Below, one piece after another: positions 23,964-34,609 of a stretch of 64,000 nucleotides of DNA. Every line of letters begins with the position of its first letter. Position 1 is the first letter of the stretch. Position numbers and translations under genes: made by a program. The notes under the pieces were generated by a model. It had not been told where the DNA came from. It ran no database searches and saw only the letters and a list, made by a program, of their open reading frames with translations. Source of the DNA: Lantana camara (lineage: Eukaryota > Streptophyta > Magnoliopsida > Lamiales > Verbenaceae); assembly GCA_037501455.1 (NCBI GenBank), contig CM074858.1:76110501-76174500 (forward strand), read 5' to 3'.

Positions 23964-26900
23964 TGTAGCACCCCGCACGTGAGGCACCACATCCCCCGCA
24001 CTATGGCTCAACACGAGTAACGAAACAGCTAATCCGCACCCATATCAAACCATAGCGAACGGGAGACAAACATAAAAACCTTCCTAGGCCAGGCGGAGCT
24101 AGACCCTGCAATGATAACCAATCAACCAAAATATAATGCATTGCAAAGCCAAAATTCAAACATACAAACCATAAGCAAAATTTGGGCTCTTCAGGCCTCT
24201 TTTAAATTCATAGCAAAACCCAGTAAAAACAATTCAATAACAATTACATAATTATTCAAGTTCATGATACTGCAGAATCGAATCAAACATAATTTCCATA
24301 CATATGTGAGTGCAGAGACTCTCCTAACCTAACTTGACCAACTTAAAGACTCAAAACACCTCCGCCTAGCTCGAAACTCCAAAGCCAAACCTGCACACTA
24401 AAGTGTTGGGGAGGGAGAGGGTCGGTCTCTAGAAGACTGAGTGAGCAGGAGCGATATATATATATATAAAAACATGCACATGCAAGTCATAAATTCCGAA
24501 CAAGGTTTTATTTGAAATTAGTTCCCTAAAAGGGCAAGAGAATGACTAATCAGTGCTCGGATTTTATGACTAATCATATTAATTCATTACATTCATAAAT
24601 CATACATAAACATAAGGCTCGGCGAGTGAGCGTGCACAATCTCCAACCAAACTCCGACCGTGTACGACAAATATCATTAATATGTTGATTAGGTGATCAT
24701 GCAATATATCATAATACACGCATACCATAAATCATAACATAAACATATTCGTTTGGGCAATCCGTGTCCCGGCTTTCCCGCACGGTGCATAATCATATCA
24801 TAAACATATTCATAAGCATAAGCATAAATCATAACCAACCTTCTTCCTCCGGGTGGTGGACGGGCTTGCAAGACCCGGCCACCGGTTCATACATAGGCCA
24901 ATGGGGGTACATGAATCCCCCAAGGGCACTCAGCTCCCATTCCCCGCTAAACCTCCTAGCGAGGGCCGGTATCACCGTAGTTTGGTTGGGACTAGTATAT
25001 GGGATCCCCGTCAGCCCTTGCTTCCTCGGTTAGCCACATATACTAAGTCCCGGGCCCGAACAATCATAAATATAAATGTTTCTCGCCAAACATATCAATT
25101 CATACATAGGATACATACTATAAGAAATCATACTTTACCGTGTAACTCGGTATATGCTATATACGTACCTCTCCGTGTCATCCGAATCCGTAGCTAGCAT
25201 GAAGACACACGGTTTGGAGCATAGCCTCATTACAAAACCATTTTTAAGCTTATATACGCTCATACGTATAATTCAGAAGAATTTACTCGATAACTTCATT
25301 TGAAAACCATATATATATAATCATAAGGTTTTGGCCAAAGCTTTTCACATAAGGGTTGTAGGGTTTGTTACATAGCTAAAACAAAACCACCCTCACTTGA
25401 ACCACGACGAAACAAGGAACGAGTTACCAAGTGCCCGAAGGATCAAGATCTCTCCACCCTGGAGATAAACTGTACAAAAGACAACATGACGTGTTCGTGA
25501 GACTCAAGACTCTAAATGAACCATATATGACGCACGGTAATGCTCAAGCATGATATGAAAGCATAAAGGTAATTTATGTTATGAAACTGTTCATGTGCAC
25601 TATTAAGGCATTTATATCGTATAACCAAGTCATTCGCTCATTCATTCATTTTCATTCAAATTCATCAATTCATATCTCCAATCAAATTAATTCAAATAGG
25701 AGCATAGAACATATTGAAGCTCTCCCATAATGCTACCACATACTTCATATTACATAAGATAACATATTTCCAAGGTTTGACAACAAGAAGGAATCATATG
25801 ATATAGAAAATGAGTTACGCGATTCATAAACGACATATAAACACACATAAACGGCATTAAGCAAAAGCATGCCTACAACTCATCCAAATGCCATGAAATT
25901 AAACCATAATGCTCCCAACATATAGCAAAACAAGTTCATAGTTCAACACAAAAGGAGATAAAGTCATTCAAGAGGTGAAATAAATCAAAAACCGAAAAGG
26001 AAGCAACAAGGACTGCGCAGGGGAAGGGACACGGGGGTGTCACCCTCCTTAGCTAAACTGAGCCACGAACGTGGCTCAGTACAGACCTGCCCAGAAGGTG
26101 TGACACGCCCGTGTCTCACACTTAAGTGTAAATGAGACACGGGGGTGTCACGGTACAGAACTTAAAACGTTCACAGAGTTTTCCGGCAAAACTGATCTCA
26201 TACCAAATCAATCCAAAAGCATACCAAATCAACTCCAAATGTTATGAAACTTAATATAACACATATTTAGCATGTTAGGAACATTTTTCATTTAAAGTGC
26301 AAAGGCTAAATCACACATTAAGAGCATCTAAATCATGCAGTAAAACAGGGTCGCCAAAATCGCACATATGAGCCATATTGATTCAATCAAGCCATGATCA
26401 AGTACTTAGGGGTTGAATTTGGATCTGAAACTTTGGGGAAAGCATGATAAAATACTAAACAACTAATATACTTCATATATATGCAAAATGGCACAATTTA
26501 AAACACATTAGGGTGACCAACAACCACACAATTGCAACAGCAACAAGTCTGTCATAGATCATGCATAGGAACAGGACATGTCTTTCGGTTTTGAGGCTTA
26601 AAATGGATCCAAATACTTGAAACATGAATGTTAACATATAGAGAAATGAGTGTACATAAGATCCATGCAAATTCACATGAAAAGAAGATCATTTGATCAA
26701 GCAACAAAGCAAAATGAACAGCAGCAGTTCGAAAAACAGGGGAAGCAGTTTGATCATCAAGTTTGGAGCTCCATATCTCATAATTTCATCAAAGGGGCAA
26801 GAGATAAAATCCTCCTAATATCATATACTATCATTTAGGAAAGAAATAGGTCAAGAAACAAGCTCATATGATCATGTATAAGCAAGAAAATCAGCTACAC

Positions 26901-27971
26901 AAGCAATTAGGTCACAAGAACAAAATCCCTAAAAGTTCATACCAAACTCATCACTCAAACCCTAATCAAATCTGATCCAAATCATGATGTAAGTAGATGA
27001 AATCAAGCATAATAGAGTAGATAAGACATAAATATTCATACCTTGAAGATTAGAAGAAGAAGGGAGGTGATTTGAGCTCAAAATCACAAGAATGGCCAAG
27101 GGTTTTCTCTTCCTTTCTTCTCTCCCTCTCTCTCGATCAGTTCCAGCTGAAAAGGGGAAAGTTTGGATCGGTTTTTGCTGCTAAAAGGGAGGAGAAAGGG
27201 TTAACTCAAGGTACAAAAGTCATGGTTAAGCTTTGGTTAGGTTAGAGGAGTGTTAAGGGTCCCACCATGAAGACTAGTCAACAAAAGGAGCTCTTCTTGC
27301 ACGAGTTGTCTGTTACGGTTGGATTTCGAAGGTCTTAATGATTTCCAAAAGGTATGAGGCTGGTTCCATTGTCTCCGGATCATCGATACAAAGGCAACAG
27401 AGGTGTCGGAATTCGAATCCGAATTCCCGAGCTCAAGATATCACGTACGGAACCAAGGGTGCGCTAATTGCTCGTTAGCCCCCGATTTGGTTCCACAATC
27501 AAAATTAAATTCGTTAACACGTCAAATGAATCCGAAAACATAAACCGAGCATATAGGCATGTTCATAACACACATATTTATGACATATTAAATTTTCACG
27601 ATATTTCGATATCATTACATATAAGAACGAAGCACAAATAGAACACTCATGCGCATGAATGAATTCATATTGTTATAAATTAATTACTAAAACTTAAATC
27701 CCATTTTAAATAAATTTAAAGCCAACTTATAATATGTTGAAATTAATTAACGAAATTACCGAAATAGTTAAGGTAACATGAAACATCAATTAAGAAATTA
27801 AACACTAAATATCAAAGTAAAATAAAAGGAATTAAATTAAAATAGCAATAGTTTATTGTTTAAATCAAATATAAACATTTATAACAATTAACCATATAAT
27901 TAAATAATTAAATCGTACAATTTATAAATAAATACGCCACATTATTATAACTGAAAAACTGGGGCATTACA
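23964..27971 (-). repeat. LARD 5' LTR
   Basis: 4008 bp, ends TGTAGCACC and GGGGCATTACA on the plus strand, colinear with the 3' LTR. Its palindrome array is at 26028-26151. It carries the same donor, acceptor and 73-nt interval as the other copy. Confidence 0.92.
26028..26151. repeat. Palindrome array in LARD 5' LTR
   Basis: The four hairpin units are conserved in order and sequence with those of the 3' LTR (18812-18935). Confidence 0.88.
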
Positions 27972-28365
27972 GCCCAGCCCGTCCTGCACAGCTACGATTA
28001 GGCTTGCGCGCATGGCCGCGCACGTCACGCAGCAACGCTGCCCGCGCCTGTGCTCCTCTCGTTCGGGGCAGCAGAAACGCGTAAAGCCGCGCGCGGCTAC
28101 GCTCTCGTTCGGGTTATTCGTTCGTAATTTCCAAAATTCAGGCAATCCAATTTTGAATTAAAGTAGTTCTAATAAATTTGAATCAAAACAGCTTAAAACA
28201 AGATTTATTCGGGAAACAATTTTTGCAAAATTTTCAAGAAACAGATTTGATCCGACAACTTCGTATTTCAAATAAAAACCATGAATACACAACATATATT
28301 CAAATTTCATAATTTTCATCAAAATTCATAAAGCAGTAAAGAGACAATACGAACGTTGCAAGGTA
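27972..28365 (-). other. copia-1 leader, LTR-proximal part
   Basis: Continuation of the copia-1 leader on the right of the LARD, beginning with the second GCCCA. Bases 27977-28110 are GC-rich like 16660-16745, so the LARD landed in a GC-rich leader segment of an otherwise AT-rich element. No coding frame. Confidence 0.7.
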
Positions 28366-28377
28366 GCTCTGATACCA
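28366..28377 (-). other. copia-1 primer-binding site (tRNA-Met initiator)
   Basis: The minus strand reads TGGTATCAGAGC starting 2 nt after the 5' LTR end at 28380, the usual Copia spacing. Confidence 0.92.
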
Positions 28378-28379
28378 CT

Positions 28380-30403
28380 TGTTGGAAAACATGAAAGAGT
28401 GCACGACGAAAGTTTAAAAGTTTTCCACAAGTTTAATCATTGTCTTGCAATTTTCGTACTGTAACATAGGGAATAACAAGAAACTCACTTTAATTGAAGC
28501 TTTCTTTTGATGTCGTTACCGCCTAACGAACACTCTTCAAGTAGAAAGTCTCTCGAACGACCTTCGATTAGATCCCAAACCAGCGGTCCTCCATAGCATA
28601 TCCACACCAGTCCTAGTACACGATCAAGCAAGTGAGAATGCTAGCTCTATAACTTGTGTTAATGGTTAGGATAATTTTATTGCTTTGAAAACTTTTCTTT
28701 TAATTTTTCTCAAAAACTTAATACTTCGTGAGTGTTGGTCTAAATAATAAGAGAAGCACCATCCCTTGTATTTATACAAGGTAGTTCGAACCCCTAGGGT
28801 TTCCAAGAACCAATTGGATTGTTTTCTTGCTCACTAATAAACTCATTTAATTATTTAACTTAATTGGAGAAAATAAGTTCCCAACTAGTTCTCCAAGTCT
28901 TGCAAGAATAACCTTCTCTCTCCTACAATAGGAAGTTGGACTTTTCAACTTTCCTAAAGTTAAAAGCCAATATTCAATAAATAAATTAATTCCCAATTAA
29001 TTATTTATTGGGTTAAGTTTCTTTGAGAATAGTCTTAACAATTAATTCAATAATTAATTAAAAGACTAAAATTAATTAATTATAATTTAACTAATTAATT
29101 CTAGAAAAGAATTCACGTATGAAGCAAACACACGTACAAAGCCACGCAGGAGCCACGTGTACACGACACATGGTAGCCACGCTGGCTTGCGTGACACGTG
29201 GCAGTCACGTGTCTTTGACCCGTGGCAATGCCCACGTGTTATGCTCAATTTCGATCAACTATTTTGATCCTTCGTTAATCATATTAACATCCTACCATAA
29301 CCCTCGTGTTCTGGAATTTGTGTGTGACCCTTTAGGTTTATTATTCGATTAGCAGTGACAACAATTAATTTATTCTCTAATTAATTAACCACTACACAGA
29401 TCACACTACCGTAATCTAGCAATGGGTGTGTGATCCCTAGCCGAATAACGAAATGAATCGAAGAACCTTTCAGTCAATGACAATCAGTGAAATATGATCC
29501 TCCTACAATACCATCTCTCAATCAAGAACTAAGGCATGGGAACATTCTCAGACCCTAAATATCCTTGATCTTTAAACTTAAGTTCGTTTCATATCCATTT
29601 CGATCTCAATCCTAGAAAACCCAATTTTCTAGATGTCTTGATCTTTATTCACCTTGGCCAAGGGTTTATGTTCAATGGATTACGAACAACTCAATCAGCA
29701 AGAGATCATTCTTGTTCTTATAACAAGTGTAGGTCCTTTATTGATTCTACTAATTCTACATATGCCACTTGTGTAATCCCAACATAGGCCGTGGTTCTGG
29801 TGTCAGTATGTCGACACCCTTTTGAGCCTAAATCAAAGATTACAGAGTTAGCTCATATGAGACATTACAGAATCTCAGGTCTAAGGATTAATGAATCACG
29901 TCATTGACCTATGAGATATTTCCTAATTTGGAAGTTTCCTTTTCCCATTTAGGAATGTTCTCACGCGGGACATCTCAGTGATGAAGTTCTTATAACAATC
30001 CCCCTTACGTATTATGAACGCATCAACGTATGCACTTATCACTCCATGAAACTAAGTGATCCTTCAAAATGACATAATCACATAAGCAAGTCTCAGCAGA
30101 GTCAAGGTCGACACTCTCACTGTCTGTCGGACTCATCGACTTGGAGAAGTTTCTAATCCTCGCCTATGGAGTTAAGAACTTATTTCATGTGTCGTTCCCA
30201 TAACGACAAAGTTCTTAACGGCCTCATCGGATTAGGGGAGTTCAATATATGCAAAACACAATGAACCCAAACAGACATAAATAAACACATAAAGAAGTGA
30301 TTGCCTATGAACAAAATCATCTCGTTTATTATTCAAAGATTATTTGTGATTTCACAAGGAAATAGTAAAGTAAACATCTGCTTTAAGGGCACTATTCCTA
30401 ACA
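28380..30403 (-). repeat. copia-1 5' LTR
   Basis: 2024 bp with TG...CA ends. On the minus strand, a cluster of CACGTG motifs (about 29153-29240) lies about 400 bp upstream of a TATA box inside the perfect palindrome CTTGTATTTATACAAG at about 28767-28782. The equivalent arrangement is present in the other two Copia LTRs. The short frame 29119-29352 has no recognisable domain. Confidence 0.88.
29150..29240 (-). promoter_or_regulatory. G-box (CACGTG) cluster in copia-1 U3
   Basis: At least three CACGTG cores with one near miss (CCCGTGG) occur in under 100 bp. G-boxes are bound by plant bZIP and bHLH factors in light, ABA and stress responses. The matching clusters are at 6597-6661 (copia-1 3' LTR) and 7431-7475 (copia-2), in each case about 340-450 bp upstream of the TATA box. 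Confidence 0.65.
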
Positions 30404-31523
30404 TATAGTACCAAAACAAAAAAGTAAAGATGCAAGGTATACAAAAGACTCGACTACAAGACTAAACCTACTCAAAGAAAAGACCGCCGCCTAGCTCGAA
30501 CCAAAACCTGTAACTACAACTCAAAGAAATAAGAGGAAAAAAGAAAACAATGAGGAGGGGTCAGTCCTAATGACTGGTGAGGGGGCTAGCACACGCACAC
30601 GTACATATACATAAGATAGAGCGTATTCAAAGTCAAAGAATTCACAAATTGGGGCGTGGTTTTTGCATTCTAAAATATTTTATTCCGTGATACTAGATAG
30701 ATGGAAAAAGGTTTAAAGTCGAATGCCAAAATCAACCAAGTGTTAGAAATTAGAAGTACACTCCAGTTTCACGAACCATATTCAAAATCGAAATCACATT
30801 AGCTCGGCGAGTACGAGATTCCAACCAAACCTCCTATCATATTCAAATTCAAATTCAAAGTTCAAATTCAATCCAACCTTATCTGTTTGGGGATAAGGTG
30901 ATGCCTTCTCAACCCCGGTTCAAAGTTCAAATAACTGAGTCGGGGGATCCTACCTGCTCCTTCGACGGTGTCTTCGTCGGCTCAAGAAAACCCGGCTTTC
31001 CCTCGACCTCCCGAGGTTGTGCGAATCCTCTCAAAGGTGGAGTTGTGTTGATGGGAGAGCTCGGCGACCCCACGGCCAACCCGAGTTGCCATACCACTTC
31101 TCCGGGACCCAAGTTCAAATTCAAATTCAAAAGCTTATCTTTCAAAGCCTTATCTCACTAGTTCAAAACACACACCAACCCTTTTCAAAACAAACAAACA
31201 AAAATATAGCCTACGTATATATAAAAGCTTTTTCAAAGGGGTTTCACAACAAACGGGCCAATTCTCCCAAAATACGTACCAAACACGTATCTAAATATAT
31301 GTATATATACGTAAGTCACATGCGGGCTTAAAACGTAGGTAGGGTTGTAGGTCGAAGTAACTAAAACAAAGAAAACCTCACCTTGACGAACAGACCGAAC
31401 AAACTAAGCCGAAACACACCAACGGAACCACCTCGTCACCCACGGGATGATCCTCTGAACAAACCAAACAAGAAAAGACATACTTAGACTCAATATGAAC
31501 CAATTAGATGCTAGACTAATGCA
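30404..31523 (-). repeat. Outer solo LTR, middle piece
   Basis: Aligns with the LARD LTR interval around 17100-18300: the CGCCTAGCTCGAA block at about 30486, GGGTCAGTCnTnnnGACTG at about 30557, and acceptor/73-nt/donor signals at 31455, 31454-31382 and 31381-31380. It lies between the copia-1 and Tekay insertions. The frame 30898-31161 has no domain. Confidence 0.7.
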
Positions 31524-32045
31524 TGTGACGCCCCGTCCGATAGATCGTACAGGTATGCTCCATGAGAGAGTTTACCTTATGCACTTATGTGATTTAATTT
31601 CCCTTTTATTTGTTTAATTCGAACTTTGATTGAAAATGTGACTTAATTGACTAAAATCCAAAATGGTCAAATATGAATTCTTGCATGACAACTTGAGAAT
31701 GGAACTTGGATGAATTTAAATTAATTGTTGGAGTTGGATTTAAATAGGACTTGGACCTATTGGTGTGTTTGGGCCTAACTGGAGTTAGGTGAGTTTGGGT
31801 CATTCGGGACCAATATGAGCTCGGGAATTCTAATTCGAATTTTGACACCACCATTGGACTTGATTCGGTGATTCGGGTCCAACGGAATTTACTTTATACT
31901 TTTCGGAAACCGTTTAGACCTTAAACCTTTTAATTTTGACTTATTGGACCGAAAGTCATTTATTTGAGCCCAAATCCTATTAAAGCCTTTAGCCTCATAT
32001 TATATCTTGGAAACCCTAACCTTCACCTAAAACTATTAGCCACCA

Positions 32046-32053
32046 TATAAATA
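32046..32053 (+). promoter_or_regulatory. TATA box of Tekay-like LTR
   Basis: TATAAATA in CACCATATAAATAG, about 150 bp before the first donor-like site. It is the best TATA candidate in the LTR, placing the transcript start at roughly 32078. Confidence 0.6.
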
Positions 32054-32599
32054 GTTTTATCCCTTTTCATTTCATTTCAAACCACACAAGTTAGCCTCAA
32101 AGAGAATCATGGAGAAACTTCCAGAGAAGATCAAGACTTGAACCATCTTTCATTCTAAGAGCTCATATTCTTTGATTCCTCATTCCTTCATAAGACAAGG
32201 TAAGCTTTGGATCTCTTTTGATGAGTATTTCATTTCTATTCTTAGATTGGAGCATGAAATTGTTAGTATGAACTTGAATGATGAGATCTTGAATTCCTTA
32301 AGCAAGCCTTGATGATTTGAAAGCTCCTTATGTGTCTTAGTTGCTGGAAATCCGTGTAGGAAGACTAGGAATTCATATCTTCATGTTTAAGCTTGAAATT
32401 CATGAAAATGGGTGTTTGAAATTTTGGGCAAAAACCTTCCTAAACTTGAATTAATTGATGTTTTGATGCTAAGCATGATTTATATGATGTTATACTTGAA
32501 TTTCGTGATGTTTTATGGTAGATTTCGTGTTGATTTGATGATTTTTGGTGTTCCCCTTCTTCTTCTCGAAACTGTCCAGTTTTTGTTCCAGATCTATGG

Positions 32600-32765
32600 C
32601 CGGAAAGGCCGTTCCTATTTGTGCTTTAAACCCGGAACGGCCCTTCCGGGCTAGGGTTTGGTTTTGGCGGCCGAACATGGGAACGACCGTTCCCATGTGT
32701 GCTTGGACTGGGAACGGCCGTTCCCAGTCTCGTTAGGCCTTGGCGTGGGAAGGATCGTTCCCATG
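32600..32765. repeat. Palindrome array in Tekay-like 5' LTR (five units)
   Basis: Five units built on GGGAACGGCCGTTCCC: about 32600-32615, 32631-32650, 32676-32697, 32708-32727 (CTGGGAACGGCCGTTCCCAG, perfect) and 32745-32765. The 3' LTR has six units. Confidence 0.9.
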
Positions 32766-34422
32766 TGTCTGTGACCCTTTCTACTTGCTTTTTCGTGCAT
32801 ATTTGATTCGTTTATGTTGCTACTTGACTTGTAGGATCCGATATGACTTGGAATGCATCTCTGAACCATAATACTTTGCTACTTGCATGATTTACTTGAA
32901 TTGACCCTTATGACCAACTTGATAAGCATCATTCTATTTCGCATATCATCCATACTTTGTACGCTGTGCTTCTTACTTGGTTTATGTAGAGTCTAAGTTT
33001 GGGCTTTTGTATGTCTTGTCACAGAGTTTGATGGTGCCGGTGAGCCCGAGGTTTAGAGTGTTTGGCCCTTCACACTCTCAGACTCTACTACCACGAGGTG
33101 AGGTTTAGGATTTTGTATAGTTATGCGACCTATGGCCTTTACATGTTGATTTCTACCCTTGCATGCGAGTATACCCTACTATAAATACGTATGTGTTGGA
33201 TATGATATGTTTATGATTTTCCATGTATCCTGCTTGGGTGGAGGTTATGAGGCTTAAAGTTCCATCGCGTAGGGATAAAAATATATATACCAGCTTTTGA
33301 GGCATATGTAAGCTATTTTGGAAAAACAGTTGTGTTTTGATTATGTAGCGAGATTGCCATGAAAGATTGGCGTATGTTATGTTATGATCTATTCTGTTGT
33401 GGATCCAAGGAGCTATGGGATAGACAGCCCTGGGACGGTATAGGACCTTCAGGGATCAGTCTGTGGGTAGTTCTATTTGAGATATCCTCACGCGACCCGT
33501 GCTGTAGGGAAGGTGTGGTATCTTGAGCCTTTGGCTAAGGCCGGGGAGGACTCTTGTGGGTTCGCTACCCCTTGAGGGTGAGTCTATTTTAGACGGATTG
33601 TTATAGATGGTTTGAGGACAACACATCTCCTCCATCACAAGTGTAGTGGATGGATTGATTTTGAGTTATGTTCTGAGGAGTAAAGGTTGGAAGCTCGTAC
33701 TCGCCGAGCATGTGATCTATTCTGTCTGGGAATCATGAATCGAGACAGAGTTTCTGAAATGTTTTCTAAAACTTATGTATCTATCTTTTGGGTACTTTGG
33801 AAATGTCTTTGGTATGCAATACCTATCTCCGGTTCACGATTCCCTCCTTTTATTCTGTGCTATGCTCTTTATATATATATTGTGGGTGTGCGTTAGCCCC
33901 CCCCCCCCTTCTCGGTCAAGTTGACAGACCCCTCATTTAAACTTTTAGTCGCAGGCCTGTTGGCGTTTGCTAGGCGGGAGTGAGTCCTTTGAGTTGCACT
34001 TCGTCGGTCTAGCCTTTCTAGTTGCATATGTCTTTCATACACTTTACTTTTGTTTTGACTTGTAGACTTGAGATTATACTTTACTTTTCTGTAGCCCTGC
34101 GTGGCATTCGTATTAGGCCCTTTGTGGCACTTGATGATTATTACGTTATGCTTATTGTTGATATTCGGGACTAGGTATCTATGCTAGTTGAACCTGTCAC
34201 TTGTTTTGAAGGTTGATTTAAATGCTTCCGCTATCTTGCTTTGAATGTTTGATTCGCTACCGCACTCTGAGTTTGTCGAGTTAGATCCGCCTAGCATAGC
34301 ATGTGTGTTTATCTCCCGTTCGCTCTGATTCGGATTCGGGCATGGACTTCCATTTCATGACCGGGTCTGGGTCTCAGTGCGGGGGATGTGGCATCCTCCG
34401 TTTAGGGTGTGACATCTTTAAG

Positions 34423-34434
34423 TGGTATCAGAGC
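34423..34434 (+). other. Tekay-like primer-binding site (tRNA-Met initiator)
   Basis: TGGTATCAGAGC begins 8 nt after the 5' LTR end, with the same TCTTTAAG/TCCTTAAG-type spacer as the LARD. Confidence 0.93.
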
Positions 34435-34609
34435 TCTAGGTTGCAAAACCGAGCTCTAGTGTCGTGTCGAGTCTATCTAGTTGGTACGACATAGGACAAT
34501 GTGATTATATGACTCATTTACTTGAATACTTGTCTATTTCTAATACTTGTATACATACACAAGTACTAATCCGCATGCATTAATATTGCTTGAATCTTTG
34601 AATTTCAGG

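Larger units (their letters stand above)
16746..27971 (-). mobile_element. LARD: 11.2-kb non-autonomous LTR retrotransposon
   Basis: Two near-identical LTRs of 4010 bp (16746-20755) and 4008 bp (23964-27971) flank a 3208-bp internal region. The minus strand carries TGGTATCAGAGC 8 nt inside the 5' LTR and a polypurine tract at the 3' LTR, so the element reads right to left. Its target duplication is a perfect GCCCA. The internal region shows no gag, RT, integrase or protease motif on either strand. Very long LTRs plus a ~3-kb non-coding core fit the definition of a large retrotransposon derivative; an autonomous Tekay-like relative would supply the proteins. By eye about a dozen mostly transitional differences separate the LTRs over the first ~1.1 kb, so it is younger than its surroundings, as its inner position requires. 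Confidence 0.9.
5823..30403 (-). mobile_element. copia-1: Ty1/Copia element, nested host of two insertions
   Basis: On the minus strand the element starts TGTTAGGAATAG at 30403 and ends TTTTCCAACA at 5823. Flanks are CGTAG (5818-5822) and TATAG (30404-30408); the two differences are C to T and G to A, as expected if one CpG decayed by deamination. Order on the minus strand: 5' LTR 30403-28380, tRNA-Met primer site, leader, gag (15001), zinc knuckle, protease, integrase, RT, RNase H, polypurine tract, 3' LTR (11167-10140 plus 6701-5823). That gag-protease-integrase-RT order defines Copia. The leader was interrupted by the LARD and the 3' LTR by copia-2. Pol is broken by several stops. Confidence 0.85.
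31524..34414 (+). repeat. Tekay-like 5' LTR
   Basis: 2891 bp, from TGTGACGCCCCG to GGGTGTGACA. A TATA box TATAAATA is at 32046-32053. Putative exon 1 then ends at ACAAG|GTAAGC (GT 32200-32201), the palindrome array is at 32600-32765, an acceptor-like CTTGTCACAG ends at 33024, and after 73 nt a second donor CGAG|GTGAGG has GT at 33098-33099. The GCTAGGCGGGAG and TCTCCCGTTCGCT blocks shared with the other LTR families lie at about 33970 and 34311. Confidence 0.9.
32200..34608 (+). promoter_or_regulatory. Putative spliced leader: two introns around a 73-nt exon
   Basis: Predicted intron 1 is 32200-33024 (AAG|GTAAGC to TTGTCACAG|), the micro-exon 33025-33097, and intron 2 33098-34608 (CGAG|GTGAGG to GAATTTCAG|). 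The last acceptor lies 1 nt before the gag ATG at 34610. Both introns follow GT-AG with pyrimidine-rich acceptor contexts. Equivalent first donor, acceptor and second donor sites occur at matching places in four other LTR families. Splicing is inferred from sequence only. Confidence 0.55.

Noticed and set aside
34423..34434. tRNA gene suggested by tRNA-Met complementary sequence (also 23944, 28366, 44855)
   Set aside because: Only 12-13 nt matching the tRNA 3' end, each next to an LTR or viral ORF; these are primer-binding sites.
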